A DNA stretch of 64,000 nt from DATFFO01 sp963772815 (GTDB lineage: Bacteria; Actinomycetota; Acidimicrobiia; Spongiisociales; ZC4RG35). The notes beneath the pieces were generated by a model, which did not search any database, had not been told where the DNA came from, and was given only the letters and a program-made list of their open reading frames with translations. Every line of letters starts with the position of its first letter. The first letter of the stretch is position 1. The position numbers were made by a program, and so were the translations under genes. Below, piece after piece: positions 56,571-64,000 of this stretch. The stretch lies in contig CAVYYV010000006.1 in assembly GCA_963772815.1 (NCBI GenBank), forward strand, positions 434,001-498,000, written 5' to 3'.

Positions 56571-57211
56571 GTAGTGGCGGCTTCGTCCGCCGAGCCGCTC
56601 GGAACCGGATCCGTATCCCACACGGCTCTCACGACCGCCGCTCTGAAACCGGGTGAACGGTCGTAGTTGCCCTGGACGCGGCGGAGGATGATCACCCAGC
56701 TGAGCGCCATTGCCAGGACCACGACGACGCCGGGCTGGCCGGCGGCGAGGGCGAACACGGGCAAGGATCCCCACCCGACGAAACCGCCCAGACCTCCGCC
56801 TATGCGCCACCCCATGACGGCCCAGGCAGCGGTCCAAAGCATCAACACCGGAGCCACCCCCACCACGACACCTACTGCCGTTGCCATACCCCGGCCGGAT
56901 CGGCTGCGCAGATAGATGGGCCAGTTGTGCCCCGTCACCGCCGCCAGCCCGGAAATGCTGACTACCGCCGGTGGCATCCCCAGCCGTCGCAGAACCAGCA
57001 CGGGGACCAGGCCCTTGAGGCCGTCGAGGACGGCGGCAATGAGGCCGTAGCGGAGCCCGGCCAGCTTGGTAAGGTTCCCGGCTCCGACGTTTCGGGTTCC
57101 CTCCCGGCGCAGATCCAGGTCGAGCATGAACCCGATCAGGAGGGCGAAGGGGATCGCCCCGAGGAGGTAGGCGGCCGCGGGAGCACCCACGAGACGCAGC
57201 AAATCAGACAT
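56567..57211 (-). CDS. PlsY-like glycerol-3-phosphate acyltransferase
   Basis: 214 residues from ATG 57211. The membrane PlsY motifs are recognisable in altered form: EGTRNVGAGNLTKLAG (usually GSxNxGAxN) and GHNWPIYLRSRSGRGMAT (usually GHxxPxFLxFKGGKG). PlsY uses acyl-phosphate to acylate glycerol-3-phosphate in phospholipid synthesis. The Lys to Arg change in the last motif and the extra C-terminal 40 residues make it a divergent member. It is coupled to the flippase-like gene downstream. Confidence 0.82.
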   Translation of the reverse strand: MSDLLRLVGAPAAAYLLGAIPFALLIGFMLDLDLRREGTRNVGAGNLTKLAGLRYGLIAAVLDGLKGLVPVLVLRRLGMPPAVVSISGLAAVTGHNWPIYLRSRSGRGMATAVGVVVGVAPVLMLWTAAWAVMGWRIGGGLGGFVGWGSLPVFALAAGQPGVVVVLAMALSWVIILRRVQGNYDRSPGFRAAVVRAVWDTDPVPSGSADEAATT

Positions 57212-57274
57212 CGCCACCATCATCGCGGACCCACCGCCCGAACGACCACTCCGACAACCGGGCCTGTAGCGTTC

Positions 57275-58426
57275 TCAAGCATCGAGAGCCTCCCGCAACA
57301 GGGCCGAATACAGCCATGGCTCGACGAGGAACGAGTCGTGCCCCTTGTCACTGTGAACGGTGAACCACCGAGCCGGAACCCGAGCCCGATTGAGGGCGTC
57401 GATCATGGCGCCCTGCTCATCCGGGTAGAAGCAAACGTCGCTGTCGATGGTCAGGACCAGCCAATTCTGGTTGCGACACCCCTTCAACAGCGTGGGAATG
57501 GGAGCACCCACCTGCTCGACGAGATCGAACCGTTGCCACACCTCCATAGCGCGGAGATAAGTGTTGGCGTCGAAGCGACGGACGAACTTCTGGCCCTGGT
57601 GGAGCATGTAGGACTCGAGCGGGTGGCCCACCTGGTAACCGCCCAGGTCTTCATGCTGGACGACCTCGTCCCTGGCTCGTCGCCGCATGGCATCGAGGGA
57701 AACGAACGTCTTGTGGCCAATCATGCGGGCATGGGCCAGGCCTACCTCCGGCCCGTTTCCCCCGTAGTAGTCGCCTCCCTTGAATTCGGGATCGGAGACG
57801 ATGGCGAACATCTGCTCGAAGTTGTGGATCACCTGGAGTGAGGTCACCTCCAGACCGGCGGCAATCGGGATCACGTTCCTGACCCGGTCCGGGTAGCGGG
57901 TGGCCAAGACCACACACATCATCCCGCCCACCGAACCGCCCACCACGGCATGGACCCGCTCGACACCCAGCTCCTCGAGGAGACGCATCTGGGAGTCGAC
58001 CAGATCGGTCAGAGTCAGCTCGGGGAACCGGGACCCATACGGGCTGGAGGTGGCGGGGTCGATCGAGGACGGGCCGGTGGATCCGTAGCATCCGCCCAAA
58101 TAGTTCACGCAGATAACAGCAAAACGGTCCGTGTCGAGGGCCCTTCCAGGCCCGATGAAGCCGTCCCACCAGCCTTCCTGGCACTCGTCGGTCCATTCCA
58201 CCGCCAAACCCGGGACGGCCCGATTCCACCCGGCCGCATGCTGGCTTCCGGTGAGGGCGTGGAACACGAGGATCACGTTCTCGCCGTCGGGGCCGATTTC
58301 GCCGTACTGCTCATAGGCCAGCGTGACCTCCGACAGCACCCCACCCTTCTGGAGGGCGAAGGGTCCGTCCAGTTGATGAAAGCGGGTCTCTGAGACCCCC
58401 ACGCCGTTTGAAGAGTCCTTGGTCAT
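57275..58426 (-). CDS. metX: Homoserine O-acetyltransferase
   Basis: 383 residues, an alpha/beta-hydrolase fold acyltransferase. The signature segments are VFHALTGSQHAAGW, CVNYLGGCYGSTGPSS, the nucleophile elbow GGSVGGM (Ser), DSDVCFYPDEQ (Asp) and GHDSFLVE (His). It acetylates (or, in some species, succinylates) homoserine using acetyl-CoA, the first committed step to methionine. metY follows two genes upstream on the same strand, with an alpha/beta hydrolase between them. Confidence 0.95.
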   Translation of the reverse strand: MTKDSSNGVGVSETRFHQLDGPFALQKGGVLSEVTLAYEQYGEIGPDGENVILVFHALTGSQHAAGWNRAVPGLAVEWTDECQEGWWDGFIGPGRALDTDRFAVICVNYLGGCYGSTGPSSIDPATSSPYGSRFPELTLTDLVDSQMRLLEELGVERVHAVVGGSVGGMMCVVLATRYPDRVRNVIPIAAGLEVTSLQVIHNFEQMFAIVSDPEFKGGDYYGGNGPEVGLAHARMIGHKTFVSLDAMRRRARDEVVQHEDLGGYQVGHPLESYMLHQGQKFVRRFDANTYLRAMEVWQRFDLVEQVGAPIPTLLKGCRNQNWLVLTIDSDVCFYPDEQGAMIDALNRARVPARWFTVHSDKGHDSFLVEPWLYSALLREALDA

Positions 58427-58444
58427 CAGGATCAGGCCAACACG

Positions 58445-59200
58445 CTACCGGCTCGTCGGCTTCCCGCCATCGACCAACCACTTCTCCAGAAGGCGATTGA
58501 ACCGCTGGGGCTGCTGGAACATGGGCTCGTGACCCGCCCCACTCAGCAACACGATCTCGGCCCCGGGGATGAGGCCGGCCAGCTCCATCGCATTACGGGC
58601 CGGAGTCATGCGATCCTCGGCGCCCGAGATCAGGAGGGTGGGCAGCTGGATCCGGGAAGCGGCATCGGCGCAGTCGTAGGCGGCGCAGGCGACCAGGTCG
58701 CCGGCCAGGACGCCCGGATGGCTACGGACGACCAGCCGCTCGATGGCGCCCCGGTGCCACGTCCCCGGTTCAGGGTGACCGCCGGTAAACGACCCCGGCA
58801 ACGACCATCCGCCGATGAGTGCGGCCGCCCGCGCCAGGTCCGTCTGGGCGGCCGCGATGAGCTGGGGATGGACCTTCATTTGACGGGAAGAGCCAACCAG
58901 GACCAGCCGTGCGACCGACGAAGTCGTGCGACCAGCCAGGTCGATGGCGATGAGCGAGCCCATCGAATGGCCTACGAGGGTCGGGGCAGAGTCCGGAGCC
59001 AGGTCCCAGAGGTACTTCTCCAGCCAGTCCGCGTAGGCGGGAACCGACGTGAGGCCCGGTTCGCGGTTCTCGCCGTGACCGGGCAGATCGGGGGCCACGA
59101 CGCGGAAGCCGTGGTTGTCGAGCCACCGCGACTGATAGCGCCACACGGTGTGATCCAGGCCCGCACCGTGCACCAGGACGACGGTCTCCGTGCCGGTCAT
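58445..59200 (-). CDS. Alpha/beta hydrolase between metY and metX
   Basis: 251 residues from ATG 59200. Motifs: ETVVLVHGAGLDHTVWRY (oxyanion region), GHSMGSLIAIDLAG (Ser nucleophile), LPTLLISGAEDRMTPARN (acid) and GAGHEPMFQQPQRF (His). It is a complete catalytic triad, esterase- or dehydrolase-like with unknown substrate. Its start overlaps the metY stop by 4 nt, so it is co-translated with metY and precedes metX by 18 bp. Confidence 0.87.
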   Translation of the reverse strand: MTGTETVVLVHGAGLDHTVWRYQSRWLDNHGFRVVAPDLPGHGENREPGLTSVPAYADWLEKYLWDLAPDSAPTLVGHSMGSLIAIDLAGRTTSSVARLVLVGSSRQMKVHPQLIAAAQTDLARAAALIGGWSLPGSFTGGHPEPGTWHRGAIERLVVRSHPGVLAGDLVACAAYDCADAASRIQLPTLLISGAEDRMTPARNAMELAGLIPGAEIVLLSGAGHEPMFQQPQRFNRLLEKWLVDGGKPTSR

Positions 59201-60501
59201 CGGCGGGCCGCCCGCAGAGCCCTGTCGAGGTCGGCGATCAAATCGTCGGGATCTTCCAGGCCCACCGAAATCCGTACCAGACCCTCGCTGATGCCGGCCG
59301 CGGCGAGGGCATCGGAATCGAGCTGTGCGTGAGTGGTCGAGCCCGGATGTATCACCAGCGAGCGGGCGTCGCCGACGTTGGCCAGATGGGTAAAGACTCG
59401 CGTCGACTCGATGAAGGCCCGGCCGGCCTTGCGGCCCCCTTCGAGAGTGACGGCCATGAGGGAGCCGGCCCCTCTGGGCATCAGCTTGGCGGCGAGATCG
59501 TGCTGGGGGTGGGAGGCAAGGCCGGGGTAGCTGACCGTCACCACTCCCGGGGCCCGCTCCAGATACCGGGCCACGATCCCGGCGTTCCGCACGTGCCGGT
59601 CCATGCGCACGGCCAGCGTCTCCAGGCCCTCCAGCAGTCGATACGCCACCTCGGGCGACATGCAGGCGCCGAAGTCGCGCACGCCCTCGAATCGGGCGCG
59701 GGCCACGAAGGCGGCAGTGCCGAAGTGATCGGTGAAGATGATCCCGTGATAGGGAGCGTAGGGCTCGGTCAGCATGGGGAAACGGCCCGACCCCGACCAG
59801 TCGAAGGTTCCGGCATCGACCAACACGCCTCCGATGACGGAACCGTGACCCGAGATGAACTTGGTGGCGGAGTGGAACACGATGTCGGCGCCCCACTCGG
59901 CTGGGCGGCACAAGTAGGGGGAGGCAAAGGTGTTGTCCACGACCAGGGGCACCCCCGCCTCGTGTGCCACCTGGGCCAGGCCGGCGAGATCGGCCACGGC
60001 CATGACCGGGTTGCCGATCGTCTCGGCCAGTACCAGCCGGGTATCTGGAGTTACGGCACCTGCCACCGCCCCCAGGTCCGAGGCGTCGACGAAGGTGGTG
60101 GTCACGCCGAAACGCGGAAGTGTGTGCACCAGGAAATTGACCGTTCCCCCGTACAGCGAGGTCGAGGCCACGATATGGGCACCGGCGCCGGTGAGGGTGG
60201 TGGCTATGAGGGCAAACGCAGCCTGGCCGGATGCGGTCGCCACCCCGGCCACACCACCCTCCAAGGCCGCCATCCGCTCCTCGAAGGCGGCCACCGTGGG
60301 GTTGGAGATGCGGCTGTAGAGATGGCCGGGGATTTCAAGGTTGAACAGGGAGGCGGCGTGGTCCGTGTCCTTGAACACGAAGGAGGACGAGAGGTAGATG
60401 GGAACGTTGGAAGCCCCCGTCCTGGGATCGGGCGGGACACCGGCCCTCAGAGCCAGCGTCTCGAACCCCACTTTGTCTGGCTTGATGCTGTCATCACCCA
60501 T
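59197..60501 (-). CDS. metY: O-acetylhomoserine sulfhydrylase (MetY-type)
   Basis: 434 residues from ATG 60501. PLP fold type I, gamma-family: FETLALRAGVPPDPRTGASNVPIYLSSS at the start, SGQAAFALIATTL, TIGNPVMAVADLAGL, the PLP lysine in SATKFISGHGSVIGG, and RVFTHLANVGDARSLVIHP in the second half. It makes homocysteine from O-acetylhomoserine and sulfide. Grouped with metX and a hydrolase; upstream on the same strand is a molybdopterin oxidoreductase, but a 73-bp gap separates them. Confidence 0.94.
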   Translation of the reverse strand: MGDDSIKPDKVGFETLALRAGVPPDPRTGASNVPIYLSSSFVFKDTDHAASLFNLEIPGHLYSRISNPTVAAFEERMAALEGGVAGVATASGQAAFALIATTLTGAGAHIVASTSLYGGTVNFLVHTLPRFGVTTTFVDASDLGAVAGAVTPDTRLVLAETIGNPVMAVADLAGLAQVAHEAGVPLVVDNTFASPYLCRPAEWGADIVFHSATKFISGHGSVIGGVLVDAGTFDWSGSGRFPMLTEPYAPYHGIIFTDHFGTAAFVARARFEGVRDFGACMSPEVAYRLLEGLETLAVRMDRHVRNAGIVARYLERAPGVVTVSYPGLASHPQHDLAAKLMPRGAGSLMAVTLEGGRKAGRAFIESTRVFTHLANVGDARSLVIHPGSTTHAQLDSDALAAAGISEGLVRISVGLEDPDDLIADLDRALRAARR

Positions 60502-60574
60502 CGGTGTGAGAGTAGACCCCACTGGTTCCGGCGCGACATTCGGACCTTGCCCGGGCAGGTCGTGCGAAAAGGGT

Positions 60575-62776
60575 TCAACCGGCCGCGATACTGACCGGAA
60601 TCCCGTTGAGAACGGCGTTGCCGGACAGCGGGTCGATCTCATCGGTTGGGGTGAGGCGGTTCACATTCACGCCGGGGTTGTCCGCCGCGACGGAGAGCCG
60701 GACCCCTTCCAGGTCGTGGCCCCATCCATAGGGCATCGAGACCACACCCGGCCGAATGTCTTCGGTAATCTCGACGGGGGCCACCACCTTGCCGGTCGAC
60801 GAGGTGACCGTCGCCGGTGAGCCGTCGGCCAGGCCGAGGCGGGCGGCGTCCTGGGGATGGATCTGGAGTGTGCACCCGTCCTTGCCTCGAACCAGGACTT
60901 CGATGTTGCCCAGCCACGAGTTGGCGGTCCGGACCTGGCGCCGCCCCACCAGGACGAGCTGATCAGCATCGAAACGCTCCATATCGACCCAGAGCCGGTC
61001 GAGATCGGCGATGATCGGTGCCGGCGCCAACTCGATCTTGTTCGAGTCGGTGGTGAGCACCTCGGCCAGGCGACTCTCCAAGGGACCCAGATCGACCCCA
61101 TGCGGCTCATCGGCCAGCCTTGCCAGGTTCAGGCCCTCTGGATGGGCTCCGAAGCCGTCCCCATACGCCCCCGTCCGAAGCATGAAGTCGAGGATCGAGA
61201 GACGTGGATCGTCCCACGCCGCCAGTTCACCTCTGATCTCTTCCACCTCGCGACCCAGGGCAGCCGCTGCTTTGACGAGCCGGGGCTCGATGGAGGCCCA
61301 TGCCAGCCGGTCCACATCCACCTCCGGCCCGAGCCCCGAGACGATCCCGCTCAGCGTCACCAGCACGTCGAACTCGGAGGGGCCGTCGGCGTCAAACACG
61401 ATCGGCGAGTACATGGCGTAATTGCGGACGCTGAGAGCGGTGAACGCCACATCGAAGTGGGGTCTCGCCAACGCCGAGGGAGGAGGAAGGACGACATCGG
61501 CCAGCCGCGAGGTCGCGTTCAGGTAGGGATCGAGCGACACCATCAGGTCCAGGCCCTTCAGGGCCTCGGCCAGCCGGTCCGAGTCGGGGTTGGTGATGAC
61601 GGGGTTTCCGGCGACGATGAACATGGCGTGGATCTGCCCCTCGCCCGGCGTGAGGATCTCGTCTGCCATGGTCACGGCCGGCAGCTCTCCGAGGACCTCG
61701 GGCAATCCCCTCACGCGGGAATACCAGCGCCCGACTTGGAAGGGCCGCTTGGACCGTCTGGCCGGCGCAGCCGCCGACTTGGGGAACATGGCTCCCCCGG
61801 GGCGGTCGAGGTTCCCCGTGAGGACATTGAGCACGTCTACTGCCCAGGCCGCGACGGTGCCGAACCGCACAGTGTGGGTGCCGATCCGCCCGTAAACGCA
61901 GCCCCGATCGGCCCGGGCCAGCTCTTCGGCCACCGTGACAATTAGGTCCTGGGGGACTCCACAGATGGCGGCCGCTCGCTCCATCGTGATCCCGGACACA
62001 GCCTGGCGCACATCCTCCACGCCCGCCACATGCCCTTCCAGGTGACCAAGATCCGCCAGGTCTGACGCGAGGAGGTGGTTGATCATCGCCACCAGCAGGA
62101 CGGCATCGGTTCCTGGCCGGATGGAAAGATGGAGATCTGCGTGAGCCGCCGTCTTGGTGTGACGGGGATCGACCACGACCACCCTGCCACCCCGCTTGCC
62201 TATCGCCTCCAGACGCCCCGGCCAATCGGGCGCAGTGGCGAGGCTGCCGTTGGATTCGTAGGGATTGGCTCCCAAGATCAGCAGATAATCGGTCCGGTCC
62301 AGATCCGGAACCGGGATGGTTCCGGGATGGCCGAACATGTAACCGCAGGAGACATGCTTGGGCATCTGGTCCAGCGTCGAGGCCGAGAAGATGTTGCGGG
62401 TACCCAGGCCTTTGATGAACGGACGCAGGACCAGGGCGCTGTCGAGCTGATGGGCGTTGGGGTTCCCGATGTAGACGCCTACCCCATTCCGACCATGAGC
62501 CTCGACCACCGCTTCATAACGTTCGGCGATGAAGGCGTAGGCCTCCGGCCACGAAACCGTCTCCCACTCCCCGTCCCGCTTCAGTAGAGGGGCACGTAGG
62601 CGGTCCGGATCATCGTGGAGACGACCCAAGGTCGTTCCCTTGGGGCAGATGAAACCGCCCGAGAACACGTTGTCGCGGTCACCCCGAATCACCTTGACCC
62701 GGTCGTCCTCGAGGGTCAGCTCCAACCCGCACGTGGCCTCACACAGGGGACAGGTCCGATACGCCCTTATCTTCAT
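60575..62776 (-). CDS. Molybdopterin oxidoreductase with N-terminal [4Fe-4S] (FdhF/NasA-like)
   Basis: 733 residues. The N-terminus has CPLCEATCGLELTLEDDRV and later ICPKGTTLGRLHDDPDRLR, the usual [4Fe-4S] Cys set. The molybdopterin domains follow, with LLILGANPYESNGSL, VVVVDPRHTKTA, NVLTGNLDRPGGAMFP and a C-terminal VTPxDxxDPLSGN-like LTPTDEIDPLSGNAV. The expected molybdenum ligand (Cys/Sec/Ser) is not obvious; KHVSCGYMFGHPGT near residue 142 contains a candidate Cys. There is no in-frame TGA, so it is not a Sec protein. The substrate is unknown; similar actinobacterial proteins are annotated as formate dehydrogenase-like. Confidence 0.85.
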   Translation of the reverse strand: MKIRAYRTCPLCEATCGLELTLEDDRVKVIRGDRDNVFSGGFICPKGTTLGRLHDDPDRLRAPLLKRDGEWETVSWPEAYAFIAERYEAVVEAHGRNGVGVYIGNPNAHQLDSALVLRPFIKGLGTRNIFSASTLDQMPKHVSCGYMFGHPGTIPVPDLDRTDYLLILGANPYESNGSLATAPDWPGRLEAIGKRGGRVVVVDPRHTKTAAHADLHLSIRPGTDAVLLVAMINHLLASDLADLGHLEGHVAGVEDVRQAVSGITMERAAAICGVPQDLIVTVAEELARADRGCVYGRIGTHTVRFGTVAAWAVDVLNVLTGNLDRPGGAMFPKSAAAPARRSKRPFQVGRWYSRVRGLPEVLGELPAVTMADEILTPGEGQIHAMFIVAGNPVITNPDSDRLAEALKGLDLMVSLDPYLNATSRLADVVLPPPSALARPHFDVAFTALSVRNYAMYSPIVFDADGPSEFDVLVTLSGIVSGLGPEVDVDRLAWASIEPRLVKAAAALGREVEEIRGELAAWDDPRLSILDFMLRTGAYGDGFGAHPEGLNLARLADEPHGVDLGPLESRLAEVLTTDSNKIELAPAPIIADLDRLWVDMERFDADQLVLVGRRQVRTANSWLGNIEVLVRGKDGCTLQIHPQDAARLGLADGSPATVTSSTGKVVAPVEITEDIRPGVVSMPYGWGHDLEGVRLSVAADNPGVNVNRLTPTDEIDPLSGNAVLNGIPVSIAAG

Positions 62777-62820
62777 GTCCCCAAGCTACACATGTCGGCT
62801 CGAACCGGTGGGGACACCCC

Positions 62821-63483
62821 TCAGTGCTTCACCTCGATCCCGCCGAAGAGTGCCACGGCGTGGACGTCGAGTGTGGAGGCATCGGTGGGCAGGCTCTCCT
62901 TGGTGGTGATGTTGTCGAACCCTCCGAACAAAGGGAAGCCATGTAGGACTACCTTCCAGCCCTGCGGGACCGAGATCTCCACCCCACCGAACGCCGTGAA
63001 CACGTCCAGGGAGGCGCCGGGAGCCAGCTGTGAGTTGTGCAGGTCGACCTCGGCTCCTCCGAAAATCACCGACACCGAGCCACCCGAGAAGTGCTGGGAG
63101 TGGTTGGCCACTTCGATACCCGAGAAGATGGCGAAGTGCTCCATCCGGTCGTCTCTGGTCGTTCTCCCCCTCCCGGAACTCCGGCCGAGCAGGAACGACA
63201 ATCCGATGACGATAAGGATCCCCGGCCAGACGAATTGCCACAGATTGGCCTCGACCAGATTGGTGGTCCCCAACAGAATCACCCCGGCGATGATGAAGAT
63301 AATCAGCGGCGGCATCCATCTGCTGGGGTTGCTGACGTACATGATCGCTGCCGCCACGATGAAGATCAGCGGCCACCAGGCGGCGATGATGTCCCCGGCG
63401 TTGAGAACGTCGGCGGCGTCGAGCGCCAGCAGGGCCCCCAGAGTGACCAGAATCACTCCGACGAACAGTCGTCCATAGTTCAT
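62821..63483 (-). CDS. LiaF-like membrane protein
   Basis: 220 residues with GGAGAGGGAGG upstream of the ATG. The N-terminal 95 residues hold four hydrophobic spans (VGVILVTLGALLALDAAD and following; VWPGILIVIGLSFLLG). The soluble C-terminal part has a cell-wall-active antibiotics response (LiaF/VraT) beta-helix (IFSGIEVANHSQHFSGG, SVIFGGAEVDLHNS, FGGVEISVPQGWKV). LiaF proteins inhibit LiaRS envelope-stress signalling, but no such kinase is nearby here. Confidence 0.86.
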   Translation of the reverse strand: MNYGRLFVGVILVTLGALLALDAADVLNAGDIIAAWWPLIFIVAAAIMYVSNPSRWMPPLIIFIIAGVILLGTTNLVEANLWQFVWPGILIVIGLSFLLGRSSGRGRTTRDDRMEHFAIFSGIEVANHSQHFSGGSVSVIFGGAEVDLHNSQLAPGASLDVFTAFGGVEISVPQGWKVVLHGFPLFGGFDNITTKESLPTDASTLDVHAVALFGGIEVKH

Positions 63484-63504
63484 ACCTCCCTCTCCTTCCG
63501 GGTG

Positions 63505-64000
63505 TTACGGCTTGGCGTGGTGGGCGTGGAGCTTGGACAGGTCTTCCAGCTGCTCCACGGCCGTGGCCAGGTGACCCTGGGCGGCAAAGGCGTGCGCCGC
63601 CCCTCCCCCTCCGTCACCCGACTGCATCTGATGAGCGGCGGTGCGAGCTTGGGCGGCGGCTTGTTCGGCCGACTCGGCCACCCGGAGATAGGCGGCCGCC
63701 GCGTCCGCCAATAGGGGCGGGATCGAGGGCTGGTGATCCGCCTCGACCACCGTGGGCTCGGCCACATGCCGGGGTGGCCCGGCGGCGATGACCTGGCGCG
63801 CCTCGTCGAGGGTGAAGCGCCCTTGGGTCACCTCGCGACCCATGACCACTCCGCTGACGGTCCGACCGTGGATAGAAAGCGACAGCAGACGGCGCAGGTC
63901 TTCGAGGTCGCGCACGCCGCCGGCGGCGATGATCGGCTCTTCCACCGTGGCCAGGGCCTCGGCCAGGATCTGGATGTTGGTCGTCTCGGTGAGGATATCC
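63505..64000 (-). CDS. hisA: HisA-like TIM-barrel isomerase, 3' part with C-terminal extension
   Basis: Partial: the 5' end lies beyond the window edge. The visible region (PIIAAGGVRDLEDLRRLLSL, then VVMGREVTQGRFTLDEARQ) matches the end of the HisA/PriA barrel (ProFAR isomerase in histidine synthesis). After it comes an unusual Ala/Gln-rich extension of about 85 residues, ending LSKLHAHHAKP. HisA usually stops near GRFTLEEAL. The extension is helical and may be a coiled coil; it is unique among the ordinary HisA sequences I know. Confidence 0.72.
   Translation of the reverse strand, partial: DILTETTNIQILAEALATVEEPIIAAGGVRDLEDLRRLLSLSIHGRTVSGVVMGREVTQGRFTLDEARQVIAAGPPRHVAEPTVVEADHQPSIPPLLADAAAAYLRVAESAEQAAAQARTAAHQMQSGDGGGGAAHAFAAQGHLATAVEQLEDLSKLHAHHAKP

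Noticed and set aside
60575..62776. Selenocysteine formate dehydrogenase
   Set aside because: No in-frame TGA in the reading frame and no SECIS-like structure recognised; an ordinary Cys lies near the expected site.
1..64000. tRNA or rRNA genes
   Set aside because: No cloverleaf-like or rRNA-like segment was recognised in the non-coding gaps on either strand; a tRNAscan run would be decisive.

Overview
This window reads as a chromosomal segment of a high-GC actinobacterium. Supporting signs are the glnE, EtfD-type menaquinone oxidoreductase, clpS-DUF2017, XRE regulator plus HBHA-like histone-tail protein, mycothiol-superfamily (TIGR03084-like) and PspA genes, frequent GTG/TTG starts and dense ATGA/GTGA stop-start overlaps. 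The gene mix resembles Acidimicrobiia, but no rRNA is present to prove it. No tRNA, rRNA, CRISPR array or canonical transposase was seen.

Layout. 1-2.2 kb: end of a cytochrome c oxidase operon (subunits I, III, IV, CtaG, small lipoprotein), converging on a minus-strand membrane/cupredoxin-like lipoprotein cluster (2.2-5.5 kb). 5.5-9.4 kb: secreted penicillin-acylase family enzyme, alpha/beta hydrolase, 2Fe-2S ferredoxin-like protein. 9.4-9.8 kb: 113-bp tandem repeats with paired hairpins. 9.8-21.9 kb: selD, greA, an M23 peptidase, a class IV aminotransferase, nadE, glnE, an M20 amidohydrolase, tyrA, aroF. 21.96-22.24 kb: a second tandem repeat (about 105 bp) in front of an XRE-HBHA-like pair with a near-consensus, probably leaderless promoter.

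23-34 kb: a minus-strand molybdenum hydroxylase (form II CO-dehydrogenase-like) locus: coxS, coxL, coxM, coxD, a baeRF/eRF1-like gene, coxE, a split xdhC/coxI pair, a mobA-like gene and a DUF4332 gene. Between coxM and coxD, in opposite orientation, lies a 1.1-kb unit encoding an AbiEi-type winged helix plus DUF559 nuclease-like protein. It is bounded by about 57-bp near-perfect inverted repeats that each contain a hairpin. It looks like a compact mobile cassette and is the strongest candidate for something undescribed.

34-42.7 kb: RlmD/TrmA-like RNA methyltransferase, DUF2017, clpS, pheA, Zn-ribbon protein, etfD, pspA, proline dehydrogenase and proC, DUF4388. 42.7-55.2 kb: acyl-CoA metabolism (thiolase, CoA-transferase III, SDRs, MaoC hydratase, biotin-dependent carboxylase beta and alpha subunits, PaaI thioesterase). 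At the end of the carboxylase alpha gene, a 23-bp tandem repeat duplicates the stop-start junction and so generates a chain of overlapping eight-codon micro-ORFs leading into the next gene. 55.2-64 kb: peroxiredoxin/flippase-like ORF, plsY-like, methionine synthesis (metX, metY), molybdopterin oxidoreductase, LiaF-like, and the 3' end of hisA.

Four conserved genes (selD, the baeRF gene, pheA and the TIGR03084-like gene) are each broken by a single-nucleotide indel next to a short homopolymer or repeated base. This pattern suggests sequence error more than gene decay, but it needs read-level checking.
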